Below the pieces are notes generated by a model. That model had not been told where the DNA came from and made no database searches. It was given only the letters and a program-made list of their open reading frames with translations. Both the position numbers and the translations under genes were made by a program. From Theodoxus fluviatilis (Eukaryota > Mollusca > Gastropoda > Cycloneritida > Neritidae): DNA of 64,000 nucleotides. Numbering within the stretch: position 1 is the first letter of the stretch; each line of letters begins with the position of its first letter. The stretch is taken from the NCBI GenBank assembly GCA_034096865.1, contig JAWQFJ010000604.1, positions 55,684 to 119,683 on the forward strand, read 5' to 3'. Shown here piece after piece: positions 1 through 26,994 of the stretch.

Positions 1-489
1 ACCAAAAGACAACTGCTGTCACAAAAAGGTCTGGAAATGAAAAAGTCTCCCTCTTCATTAGTCAACAGTCTGCCAGTGATTTCAAATGAACCATTTTTCG
101 GTTCTTTCCAAGGTCATTTCAAGAGTACAATGCTGTGAGAAATTATCATGAAGTAATTTTTCCATTAAAAAGCAGAAAACATAACAGAAGCCATCCTATT
201 CAGAGAGCTGAAAGGTTAGCTTTTGTTTGTCCACTAACACTACATCCAGAACAACCATCACTGGCAGACAACTAACATTAGCTGAAAAATTTTCAACTAC
301 ATGTTAATGGTGGGGACACAATATTCAATTCATGGGAATGGATTTTCATGTGAAAGGACAGGCAAGCATAAGTCAACTCTTCAATTTTAAACCAGCTCAC
401 AGAAGAATCTAAAGCCATGAAAAAGAGAGAGAGATAGAAAGAGAGAAAAATAAAGACAGTCCCTGGCCACTGTGAGTGCGCTTGGTCAC

Positions 490-16438
<15,949 letters not shown>

Positions 16439-16560
16439 GATTGCACACTGGTTGGGGTTGTTGCTTATTTAGGCAGTTAATGGACAGCTTACTGACGGGA
16501 CGGGACAATCTCACTCAGTCTGCACACACTTGTTACGTCAGCGCATCTAGAAAGATTAAA
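16439..16560 (-). promoter_or_regulatory. Possible per promoter segment with CRE-like site
   Basis: Upstream of the 16438 ATG on the minus strand there is a TGACGTAA site (about 16530-16537) next to a CAAGTG E-box-type hexamer. An AT-rich CTAAATAAG about 30-40 bases before the ATG resembles a TATA element. CRE and E-box sites are known in period promoters of other animals. The assignment depends on the 16368-16438 exon being real and first, which is not shown. Confidence 0.25.
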
Positions 16561-18032
16561 AGACATGATCATATATATGTGTCTTCCCTCACCTTCATGG
16601 AAATCCATGCAACAAGTGCAGTTTCATCTATCGTTTTTTTGTGTGTTTTTTTTGCTCCTTGATAATGCCTCCCTCCTCCAGCTATCAGATGTTAGAAAGC
16701 TGATTAGACTGCTGGGGGAATTCCAATGATACAACAAATGGTGAAGGACATTAAGCCAATTGCATCTCATTGTGTTGGCAATTGCCCATTTCTAGAGGTA
16801 AATTACAAATAATGATTTAAAAGGTGCACAATCAATTCATCATCTTCTCTAACAGTAATGGTTAAGTTTAATTTCTTCACAAGGGGGATTACGCTGCATC
16901 ACTTCAAAACCCAAACTCAATTTACAATGACATTTTATTGGGTTAATACTTAACCTACATAAATTTGTAGGACACTGAAACCATTTTTCATGATTAACTT
17001 TTACCCTACCCAAGCCTGGCCCAGGTGACTGTGACTACTGGCTAATGAGTGTTAAACTTTCTCATTTTGCCTGTTGAGTTGTTATTTAATTCAACCTTAA
17101 CTCCACATTACCACCATTCTCATCACTCGTCTCCCACATTTCAGCCAGGTTTGTGTTGTGTGTCAGGCTTGACAAGGGTCTCTAGGGAGGGCACATGGCA
17201 TCATAAAATAAGGAGGAGTAAAGGGAATTTCCATTATCACATGAAGCTACCAAAGGTTCTCGGTAGACAGGACAGGGGGTCATATCCAGCTACTGGACAA
17301 ATCCCAATATGTTTCCTGTTTGATATTTTGTGTATTATAACAAGTGCTTTGCGTCTTCTCATGAGAAGTCAATTGTACCTAAACAGTTGCTATCTTAGGC
17401 TTGTGAGTCACAGGTGCAACTTTTCCCTTCATTTCCTCCAACTTAAAAAAAAAAAAATTTTAATTTAAGAGACAATTTGTGTACTTTCAGAACAAATTAT
17501 TCCATGATAAGTGCCTCATATTGTCACCAAATTCCATGAGATTGTTCTTAACGTGTAATTTTTTTTCATTCTGTGCATGGTGGTATTGAAATCAAGTGTA
17601 TTATGTATTATAGAAAATAATAAAGTAATGCTGAGAAAAAAGTGTAATGCTGTATTTAAAATCCACAGACAAATATTTGTGTAATGATACTTGTCAGAAT
17701 AAAGAAAATTGAAAGTGATTATGAAGTATTGGGCGCTTTGTAATCTATTTTCAATGTTTCCTAACTAGCCTCTTATTTTTGCAAACATGAATATTCATCA
17801 CCCTTAAGTCATAATTCAAAGGCAAACTTTTACATTCCATTTTCGACCACATAAATCTATCAACAATGTTCAAGTTGCTTTCCCTTGCTCAGAAACATCA
17901 TTCTGTTAAGCAAACTTCAGCAGGCCAAACTATATTTACTAAATGTGCTCTAAGGTAATCATATGGCGAATATCCCATATCTCAATATCAGGATTGCTTA
18001 AACTATAACCAAGTGTACTTCTGTGCATGCAT

Positions 18033-18104
<72 letters not shown>

Positions 18105-19800
18105 ACACACTTGCTCTAAATTAGCAAAAAAAATAGGAGGCTATCTCTCAAATTTACATCTTTCATCAGAGCAACAAGGCTATCAATGCAACAACTCTTC
18201 ATTTATTTCAAAAAACAAACCCAGACAAAATCAAGCTCAGTCAAACTCGGAGCAGTACACACACCACAATCCTCCAATCAAATTGCTCTATTCAAACATG
18301 GCCTCGGGTTCACCAGCCAAGGAAACTGTGAGCCCTGTTTGAATGCCCTGAGGTCTGCAGGGACAAGGAAATTGATCCAGACTGCCCTGCTTCCCCTGCC
18401 AGAGCAGGAAAGTACGGAGGACAGGGCCAGTTCCCTGTTTGGCAAGCCAACAGAGTGGGGAGGACGTCTGCTCCTTGCTAACCCTCCCCAGCCCCTGTCC
18501 GACTTATCCCTGCCTACTTGGCAAACCCCTCCCAGGGCAGGCTAGTGCTGCACTAAGGGCCGTGGGGTCAGCAAGCAGCCCCTGGAGTGGGGTCGAACTG
18601 GATCCTGTTAGAGGCTACACCTTGGGTCCTCTTCTTCCCTTATAAGTAACTCCATTTTACCATTACCATTACAGACACTTCACGTCCCTGACATTGCCCT
18701 ATGTTAGAATGCTGGAGTTGTTCACACTCATTCCCTTGGGCTAGGATATCATCAGTTCCAAGGACACTGACAACCGGAAGCATTTTACAAAGTCGGCTTC
18801 AGCTTCCGACTCATGACAATACCTGCTTGTTCTGCTCAAATAGCCCATGCTCACCAGATAAAATTCAACAACTCTCCTTTCCTTTGAATCCTCTATGATC
18901 CAGAAGAACGAATGGAGGTTTGGAATAGGTCCTCATGCCAGCATACACTATTTCTATTGACCACGAGCCCATCTCCTGTCTCCAGATTAGCAAATTATGA
19001 TTTGAACTAGATTTCTAAATCTTTCAAATGCAAAATGTTTAGTGTCACATGGCCCACAACACAAGCTACATCACCAGCATTGGAGACTGCTCATATCTCT
19101 TAACCCCTTCCCTGGTGCAAGCAGCATATACTGCAAGGACATGACTGGGCCAAGCCTGCTAAATGCAACATATGCTACTAGTAATGAGGAGGAAAGGTTG
19201 TGAAATGTGTGTTCTAAAATTTACCCAAAAATCCAGCATTAACGTGTTCTTAATTAAAACAAATGACATGGATTCGTTCTCTGTTCAATTGTGAGTACTT
19301 CTGGTCTAGATTTTGCTATATTTTGATGACTAGTCAGAACGGCAGGTGCTGAAGAAAAGGGCAGATGTCTCATCCTTGAAGTGTAGCTTTTCTTAGCAGT
19401 GCTGAGAGACCAAAGAGTCCCAATTATGATGCTGGGGTAAGGGTTAATTCTCAGTAGGTAATCCATGCATACATAGAAATGAGTTGGTTGCAATATCTGA
19501 TCTGACAGGAGTAAGGTAACCACATCAAAAGTTCACAAGCATGGCATTCTATTGCTTTGGCCATAATGCTTGTGATAACATGCTTACTGAGTTACAATGC
19601 CTTGAACTTGAAGGAGGTATAAGTTTCCATTCAAAACTATCATCATGTAGAATGATAATGAATGAATTCAACACACGTAGAGGGAATAGGGAAAGAAAAA
19701 TAAAAAAGAAACTTCATTTGTAAGTTTGAATCATGACACCCCAATTTCATCAAAGGACTGTTTAAGACTCTTAATCTTAACTCTTTCCTCCTTACCATTT
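16560..19800. other. Intergenic region without recognisable genes
   Basis: AT-rich sequence right of the per 5' end. It includes a (CA)n tract (about 18030-18112) and a more GC-rich patch at 18300-18650. No reading frame with coding character or known domain was seen on either strand. Confidence 0.6.
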
Positions 19801-19844
19801 TAACAATTTCAAGACTTTGATATGTCGTAACGAAATCTGGTAAT

Positions 19845-20062
19845 TGCCGAATTCGTGAAATCGGCAACCTATTTGTCGAATTCGTGAAATCGACAATCGC
19901 TTGCCGAGAACGCGAATTCGGCAGGCTATTGCCGAAATTGTGAAAGGCCTGTTTAAAGTTGTCGAATTCGTGAAATCGGCAACTGATTTCACGAAATCGG
20001 CAATCGATTTCACGAAATCGACGATTTTGTCGATTTCACGAATTCGGCAACTTTAAACAGGT
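19845..20062. repeat. Foldback repeat with CGAAATCGGCAA-type iterons
   Basis: The arm CCTGTTTAAAGTTG at about 19949 recurs inverted as CAACTTTAAACAGG ending near 20062. Between and left of the arms are many direct and inverted copies of a unit built on TTTCACGAAATCGGCAA. This is the structure of a foldback or MITE-like repeat; no transposase is seen. Confidence 0.65.
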
Positions 20063-20163
20063 TTTGGTACAACAGAATTTTCTGTAGCCGATTTGTCACG
20101 AGTTGACTGAATAAATGAGATAGAGGAAGGTAAATCGGTGAATATGGCCTTGTGTGTGACTGC

Positions 20164-20206
<43 letters not shown>

Positions 20207-20242
20207 GTGTGGTGGTGGTGGTGGTGGTGGTGTGTGTATGTG

Positions 20243-20245
20243 NNN
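20243..20245. other. Assembly gap (NNN) beside a TG repeat
   Basis: Three N bases lie between a TG/GGT microsatellite (20168-20242) and the first base of an LTR. They hide the left target-site duplication of the retrotransposon. Confidence 0.99.
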
Positions 20246-20738
20246 TGTTGTGAATATTCTAGATAATGCTGGCAACGTCGCAGGCGTGTTTACCAGTCAG
20301 GTCACGGCCTTGACCCGCGCGCGACCGAGTTAGGCTAATATTAGCTTGTTGTGACACAGTAAGTCAGTCGCGTCGCAGTTAGGAATGTGGGAGTAAATGC
20401 GATAATGTGCTGGTAGGTTCTAGAAATTGTGTAAAGGTATATAAGGAGCGAAAGCGAGTGAGAGAGAGAGAGCAGCAGATACGGCAGAGTTAAAGGTGAG
20501 AGCTTTGACTCCCAGGGGAGCGAGTTTCTGCTGTGTGCTAGCGAGCCTCTGCAGTACTGTAAGCAGAGTGAAGCTGTGTGAGCGCTATACGAATTGCTGT
20601 TGCTGATTTTCACCACTGTAGAGGTCAGTGCGTGAATAAAGTTCATTGGAAACGATCACTGGAGTCTGTCACTTCGACTTCCTAGCGCAAGCCAGGAGAA
20701 CCCCCGTACATCAAGATATTGCAGAGAGGAGTGCAACA
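20246..20738 (+). mobile_element. 5' LTR of Ty3-like retrotransposon
   Basis: Begins TGTTGTG and ends GTGCAACA (TG...CA termini). It contains a TATATAAGG promoter element near 20439 and AATAAA near 20634. Its last 136 bases are repeated at 23921-24056, and a full-length copy lies inverted at 26491-26994. The first internal bases (TTGGTTCCACAG) would be the primer binding site; the matching tRNA is not identified. Confidence 0.88.
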
Positions 20739-20788
20739 TTGGTTCCACAGACGGCGAACAGTCCAAGCAGTGACAGTCTACGACGGAA

Positions 20789-22216
20789 ATGGAAGGCGAC
20801 AAGCGCATGACTCGAGCTGCCGCACGCGCGGAGGCGACAGAGCAACCGACGGAAGACATCGCAATGATGATGAGACTTCTGCTCGACCAACAAAAGGAGG
20901 AGAAGGCAGACCGCTAGCGGAAGGAGGCAGAGGAGAAGGCAGACCGTGAGCGGGAGAAGGCAGAGGAGAAGGCAGACCGCGAGCGGGAGAAGGCAGAGGA
21001 GAAGGCAGACCGCGAGCGGGAGAAGGCAGAGGAGAAGGCAGAAGAAGCTGCATACCGCGAAAGGAAGGAGCTCGAAGAAAGAGAAAAAGAGGCACGGAGA
21101 GAACAACAAGAAGCAGAACGTCAGGGAGAGTTGCTGCAGACCATCAAAGCTGGGACAGAGGGACTTCAGAGGGAAATCGAGGCAGTAAGCTTTCGCTTAG
21201 GAGAGGAGGTAGACCGCATTGATGCTAATCTCCAACAGGAAGCAGCGCGCCTCAACTCCCTCGAAGGGGAAGTAACCCGCCTCGACACCGTCATCTGCAG
21301 ACTGGAGAGAAAGCTGGAAGAGAAAGAAGAAACAAAAGCAAGCTCCTCTTATCCAGCCAGACTTTACACCCAAGATAACCACCAGGCCTCCAAGCAACTG
21401 CGAGCCGAGGCGTCACCATTCTTCTCAAACCAGGAAGAGGCATACCCCCCAGCCGGTCGTCCAGTGCAGCGGCCACAAACGTACGACGGGAAGGCACCGT
21501 GGGATGCCTACCACATTCAGTTCGAGGTGACCGCGCAGATCAACGGTTGGGGAGAGCGGGAGAAAGCGAGTTTTCTCATCTCCAGCCTGACGGGACAAGC
21601 GCTGACAGTCCTGGAAACCATTCCACCCGAAGGCAGGAATGACTACACTGCCCTCGTTCGGATCCTCCGTGACAGGTTTCAAGATTCCCGAAATGCAGAC
21701 CAGGCTAAGGCAGCACTCTACACGAGGAAACGCAAAAAGGGAGAATCACTCATCGAGTTGGCGGCTGACATCGAGAGGCTGGTGAGGCGAGCGCACCCTG
21801 CGTTTAACAGGGAGGCAATCGACGATTTGGCTCGGGAGAAGTTTATAGATGCCCTCGTCGACGACGAAGCGAAACGCCAAGTACAGGTGTTGGCTCCCTC
21901 TACCTTGGCGGAAGCAGTCAACACCGCTCTCCGTGTCGAGGCTATCGCTCAACGCGAGGAAGCGACCCAGCGAGCATCTCACCCTCATAGGATCAGAGCC
22001 ATTGGCAGCCAGAAGTCGGAGGGTGACGGCGACACTCTCTCTCTGAACCAGTTTCGCCAGCTGATGGCGGAGTTCTTGGAGAAGATGCAAAACCGCTCTT
22101 TCCGTCAAGACGGACAGCGAGGGCAGATCAGATGCTATAATTGCGACAAGACAGGCCACATCGCTCGCCACTGTCCACAGGGAAAGAAGAAAACCACCAC
22201 AGCGCAGGAAAACTAG
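20789..22216 (+). pseudogene. Retrotransposon Gag with zinc knuckle (one nonsense codon)
   Basis: Starts at ATG 20789 in the frame that holds Gag. A TAG at 20915-20917 interrupts it after 42 codons, and the frame then stays open to the stop at 22214-22216. Parts in order: an 11-residue repeat of the type EREKAEEKADR (33-bp DNA unit) forming a likely coiled coil, a capsid-like core of the retrotransposon Gag type (about 21480-21960), and a CCHC knuckle CYNCDKTGHIARHC near 22134-22175. It overlaps the protease frame by a -1 shift. The break would prevent full-length Gag unless an internal start such as 21131 is used. Confidence 0.85.
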
Positions 22217-23638
22217 GATGCGCCGGGCTTAAGGGGCATAGCCCGGCGTCCCCTGCCTCCACCGCCCCACATCGCATCAGTCATCGGTTGAAGGGTGTCC
22301 GCGTAGACCCAGGAGGACCGGCGATCGAGGTGTACATCGACGGTAACCGTCATCAGGCACTGATCGACTCAGGAGCGACCATTTCTGTGATAAAGACTGG
22401 TCTGTACCCTTTCCAGAGAAGAGAGGAATCAGCAATGGTGCTCACTGACGTCATGAACAGACCGATCCCTGTGCACGGCGTCGTGACAGTGAAGGTGAAG
22501 GCCGGTGAGCTTGTTATTTCTCACCCCTTCGTGATCGCCGATATAGAAGATGACGTCATCCTGGGGATAGACTTTTTGCAGAAGCATTGCTGTGTTATAG
22601 ACTGGGGACAGTTCCTCCTGCTGATTGATGGGCACCACGTGCAGTTGAAGGGTCTTGGGGGTGAAGGGAATGCTTCACTGCGGCCTTCGGGTGCGTTGAG
22701 GCGGATCGCCGCTCAAGAGACGCCTCTGGCAGTCGCACAGAGACAGGATCCGGACCTGCAGCCCATCATCCGCTGGATGGAGGACAGGCCTGTCCGCCCA
22801 CCCTGGAGGAAGGTCGCCGTTACCAGCCCTGTCACCAAGGCTTACTGGACCCAGTGGGATGCCTTGCAGCTGACGGATGGAGCGCTGTACAGAAAGTGGA
22901 TGGACGAGAAGGGAGAAACCTGCCGCCTTCTCCCTGTTCTGCCGAGAGCCATGCAGGAGGAAGCGCTGAGACAGGTACACGATGACCCAGCAGCTGGCCA
23001 CCTCGGAAGGCAGAAGACGTACCGACGCGTCTGTGAGCGGTACTTTTGGATTGGTCGACACAAGTCCGTTCGCAACTTGTGTCGGCGCTGTGCCATCTGT
23101 GCCTCACGGACAAGACCCCACAGTCGCCGTAGTGGCTCTAGCAAGACTGACAGTTCTGCAGTGGTCGCCGGGCCATTGGTGGATATCCCCCGTGACGTGC
23201 CCCAGGGTGTGGAACCGCTCCAGGGTATGCTGCAGGCAGTGGGAAAGTCCGCAAGGACACACCTGCAGCGGAGCGTGGACGGAATGAAGACTGGTTACGA
23301 CCGCAAGGCCTATCACCAGACCTCTCCTGATGGCACTGCACCGTGGTACCCCAACCCACGGGCCGAGAAGGGATGCACCACCAAGCTGGCCCGGCCACCG
23401 GGAGGACGTTACGTGAACCGTGCCCGTCTCTGGAAGTACCAGGGAGAACCACCGCCGGACTGGTGGCAGTCGCCACGACGTCACCCTGACCCGACCGACG
23501 ACGAGCCCACAGATCGAGAGAGACACTGTACCAGGGCCTTCCTCGGAAGACGAGAGCGTGGATGGAGCGACCCCTGATTACGTACAGACATACACGCGGC
23601 GAGAGCGGCGTGTGATGCGCCCCTCTCGCTTCCTGTGA
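22217..23638 (+). pseudogene. Retrotransposon Pol remnant: protease and integrase pieces, RT deleted
   Basis: In the -1 frame relative to Gag. The protease has the motif ALIDSGATIS (about 22360) and VILGIDFL (about 22556). It passes directly into an integrase N-terminal part with HHCC zinc binding (H-x-AGH, then CRRCAIC near 23080-23100). After that the text jumps to an integrase C-terminal tail, with frame changes near 23.1-23.5 kb; the final RRERRVMRPSRFL is in another frame, ending 23638. The RT/RNase H and DDE core are missing. Catalytic integrity is therefore lost. Confidence 0.85.
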
Positions 23639-23920
23639 GGAGTTCTTTATTTTCAGTGACAGTATGGACAGTGGTCTTGCAGACATTGACCCCATGGACT
23701 GGGCAGATGCTACCGCAAGGAAGCTTTCGCCCATGTGTCAGGTTTCTGCATCTATGCCACTCATTTTGTAATTTTTGAACTACCTGACTGGGGATTGACT
23801 CTTTCCCGTATTTTTGTTTTTGTTGTTTATGATAATGTTGTTGTGTAGTTGTGTATTTTTGAGGTGCTAGTTTATAGTGTTTTGTAAATTGAATGATGGA
23901 GTTGTATATGTAGTGAGACC

Positions 23921-24056
23921 GCTGATTTCACCACTGTAGAGGTCAGTGCGTGAATAAAGTTCATTGGAAACGATCACTGGAGTCTGTCACTTCGACTTCC
24001 TAGCGCAAGCCAGGAGAACCCCCGTACATCAAGATATTGCAGAGAGGAGTGCAACA
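23921..24056 (+). mobile_element. 3' LTR remnant
   Basis: Nearly identical to the last 136 bases of the left LTR (20602-20738), ending GTGCAACA. Everything upstream of GCTGATTTCACC is missing, so the right LTR was truncated by a deletion rather than lost by LTR-LTR recombination. Confidence 0.85.
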
Positions 24057-24107
24057 CTTACAACTCGAAGTGGGCGTGGCAGACGAGCCAGCATAGGAAG
24101 GCGAAGC

Positions 24108-24366
24108 ACATCATCATCATGCAGCTACAACCGATGTTGATGATGATGATGACGATGATGGATGGATTGAGGTGGATTACGGACAAATTGATGATGTTCC
24201 TACATTTACTGGTCAACGGGGTTTGAAAGTGACTGTTCCTCGTAACCAAACACCGAATGATTACTTCGAACTTTTTGTTGATGACAGAATGATTGATCTC
24301 ATGGTGACTGAAACAAACAAATATGCTAATCACAGACTGCCACAGCGTGAAGAAATGAATAATTAA
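24108..24366 (+). pseudogene. piggyBac transposase N-terminal fragment
   Basis: An open frame reads DDDDDGWIEVDYGQIDDVP, then FTGQRGLKVTVPRNQTPNDY, FELFVDDRMIDLMV and ETNKYA, with stop TAA near 24364. The FTG...P...(F/Y)FxLF...ET(N)xYA series is the N-terminal signature of piggyBac-derived transposases (DDE_Tnp_1_7). All DDE-bearing sequence is absent; it runs straight into a hairpin repeat. Confidence 0.8.
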
Positions 24367-24380
24367 ATTATAATTGATTG

Positions 24381-24538
24381 CAGGGAATTGCGGGGGATTT
24401 CAGGGGATTGCGGTGTTTAGTACTGTTTAATTAGTACTAAGTACTAAACACCGCAATCCCCCGCAATCCCCCCGCAATCCCCCCACAATATGAGTTTTTA
24501 TAAGTATTTGTTTGTTTTTTGTTTGAACTGAATAAAAA
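24381..24538. repeat. Hairpin repeat module, copy 1
   Basis: Imperfect inverted repeat: GGGGATTGCGGTGTTTAGTAC on the left and GTACTAAACACCGCAATCCC on the right, with a short loop. It is followed by a TTTATAAGTATTTG stretch. The same order recurs at 25528-25695. It lies immediately after the piggyBac fragment. Confidence 0.75.
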
Positions 24539-24572
24539 AGTATTTTACATTTTTCTTCATCTTGTTGTTGAT

Positions 24573-25163
24573 TTGAGTGAGTGAGTGAGTGAGTGAGTGA
24601 GTGAGTGAGTGAGTGAGTGAGTGAGTGAGTGAGTGAGTGAGTGAGTTAGTGAGTGAGTGAGTGAGTGAGTGAGTGAGTGAGTGAGTGAGTGAGTGAGTGA
24701 GTGAGTGAGTGAGTGAGTGAGTGAGTGAGTGAGTGAGTGAGTGACTATATAATTATGCTGGTTGGATGATTATGATGATGATGAGTGAGTGAGTGAGTGA
24801 GTGAGTGAGTGAGTGAGTGAGTGAGTGAGTGAGTGAGTGAGTGAGTGAGTGAGTGAGTGAGTGAGTGAGTGAGTGAGTGAGTGAGTGAGTGAGTGAGTGA
24901 GTGAGTGAGTGAGTGAGTGACTATATAATTATGCTGGTTGGATGATTATGATGATGATGAGTGAGTGAGTGAGTGAGTGAGTGAGTGAGTGAGTGAGTGA
25001 GTGAGTGAGTGAGTGAGTGAGTGAGTGAGTGAGTGAGTGAGTGAGTGAGTGAGTGAGTGAGTGAGTGAGTGAGTGAGTGAGTGAGTGAGTGAGTGAGTGA
25101 GTGAGTGAGTGAGTGAGTGAGGGAGTGAGGGAGTGAGTGAGGGAGTGACTATATAATTATGCT
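24573..25163. repeat. (GTGA)n satellite with higher-order unit
   Basis: About 590 bp of GTGA repeats, broken three times (about 24744, 24920 and 25148) by the same spacer, CTATATAATTATGCTGGTTG followed by GATGAT. This makes repeat-plus-spacer units of about 176 and 227 bp. It then runs into (GAT)n/(GAC)n at 25169-25260. Confidence 0.95.
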
Positions 25164-25166
25164 GGT

Positions 25167-25219
<53 letters not shown>

Positions 25220-25527
25220 GACGACGACGACGACGACGATGATGATGATGATGATGATGACGTCACGAATAATTGAACGTCGGCATACAGACGCTACGCT
25301 ATTGGTTTCAGACTGCCGCCAAACGCGCGAGACAATTTTCTACTTACGCGAGTATAAAGTCAACATCTCACCCAAAAGTGAAACGTGAGCATTCAAACAC
25401 ACAAATTATCAATCCTGTCATAATTCTGTCCTTTCGTGAACATAAACTTGTCACACTCAAGATGTATGCAAAACCCAGGTAAACAAATCAAATACGCATA
25501 CATGCACTAAACATGAAGAAATGAAGA

Positions 25528-25780
25528 ATTGCGGGAGATTGCGGGGGATTGCGGGAGATTGCGGGGGATTGCGGTGTTTAGTACTTAGTACTAAAAACCG
25601 CAATCCCCCGCAATCCCCTGAAATTCCCTGCAATCCCTCCGCAATATGAGCTTTTATAAGTATTTGTTTTTTGTTTTTTGTTTGAACTGAATACAGACTG
25701 CCGCCAAAAGCGCGAGACAATATTCTACTTACGCGAGTATAAACTCAACATCTCACCCAAAAGTGAAACGTTATCATTTT
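25528..25780. repeat. Hairpin repeat module, copy 2
   Basis: Repeats of GCGGGGGATT lead to a hairpin centred near 25594, then a TTTATAAGTATTTG stretch, then an 85-bp block starting CAGACTGCCGCCAAAAGCGC. That block is also present, nearly identical, at 25308-25390. Together with copy 1 this is a tandem duplication in which the first copy has the GTGA satellite between its parts. Confidence 0.75.
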
Positions 25781-26490
25781 TCGCCTTCTCTTGTTTGATT
25801 GTATTGTCTTTTATATTTCGTGCTTTGCGCAGGTTTGATATGGTGTGTTAGCTTATCAGCGCAACGTTAGGTTTTGTGGTACTTTATTTCTAAGTGCAAT
25901 TTGTGTATATCTGTTAATCCTTATAGGCTAGACTCTATTTTTGCACTTTTATTTAGTTACTTTGTGATACAGGTGGATTTCGTTGCTGGGCATCGGACAT
26001 TACGTCATCAGTGGTGCGACGTCAGATTTGGCAGACTCGTTGCACATAGCCTTTTACTTCACTGAAGAAGGAGCCTACTTGGCCCCGAAAGCTCTGAAAT
26101 ACAATTTTGAAGTTGGACAAAAGTCTCCAGTACTTCTTTTCTACTCGTTTACGAGTCCAACACCGGCCTCCTGTTTTCTGGATAGATAGATAAATAGATA
26201 GATGCATTGTGCGGTCCAGTCCGACCCATTACAATGTGAAGATTTAACGCGAGGTATTGAGAGCGCGCTCGAGAGATATGTTGAAAGTGGGGTGAGGTGA
26301 GGTGAAAGTGCATCACTTATGATGTGATTAAAGGAAAATACATGTGTAGTAGCAGCAATGACAATGACATGTACATCAAATACTGCCTCTACTTTCACCT
26401 GTAAGTACACACACGTGCTTTTTCTGTTGCGCTTTATGGAAATTTCCCAGCGGTAAGCTTTAGCTTTATCGCGACACGTTCGATACCTTC

Positions 26491-26994
26491 TGTTGCACTC
26501 TTCTCTGCAATATCTTGATATACGGGGGTTCTCCTGGCTTGCGCTAGGAAGTCGATCGAAGTGACAGACTCTGGTGGTCGTTTCCAATAAACTTTATTCA
26601 CGCACTGACCTCTACAGTGGTGAAAATCAGCAACAGCAATTCGTAGCACTCGCACAGCTTCACTCTGCTTACAGTACCGCAGAGGCTCGCTAGCACACAG
26701 CAGAAACTCGCTCTGTACAGGGTCAAAGCTCTCACCTTTAACTCTGTCGTATCTGCTGCTCTCCCTCTCTCACTCCCTTTCGCTCCTTATATACCTTTAC
26801 ACAATTTCTAGAAACTACCAGCACAATATCGCATTTACTCCCACATTCCTAACTGCGACGCGACTGACTTACTGTGTCACAACAAGCTAATATTAGCCTA
26901 ACTCGGTCGCGGGTCAAGGCCAACGACCTGACCGATACACAAAAATCAACTGCGCCTGCGACGATGCGAGTAGGTTCGAGAAAACTGCACAACA
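26491..26994 (-). mobile_element. Solo LTR, antisense
   Basis: Reverse-complement match over its whole length to the LTR at 20246-20738, with a few small differences. The ends are TGTTGCAC and CACAACA. The flanking bases CTTC on both sides give a probable 4-bp target-site duplication. No internal element sequence is attached, so it is a solo LTR. Confidence 0.88.

Larger units (their letters stand above)
20246..24056 (+). mobile_element. Internally deleted Ty3/gypsy-like LTR retrotransposon
   Basis: A complete left LTR is followed by a gag frame, an aspartic protease, an integrase zinc-binding part, an integrase C-terminal part, and a 136-base remnant of the right LTR. Reverse transcriptase, RNase H and the integrase catalytic core are absent, so the copy is non-autonomous. 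The right LTR lacks U3 and most of R, and gag has an in-frame stop. Gag type, zinc knuckle and protease-before-integrase order favour Ty3/gypsy. No envelope-like frame is seen. Confidence 0.85.

Noticed and set aside
23104..23734. Minus-strand frames of 140 and 198 codons over the retrotransposon
   Set aside because: Antisense shadows of the Pol remnant; composition follows the plus-strand coding sequence.
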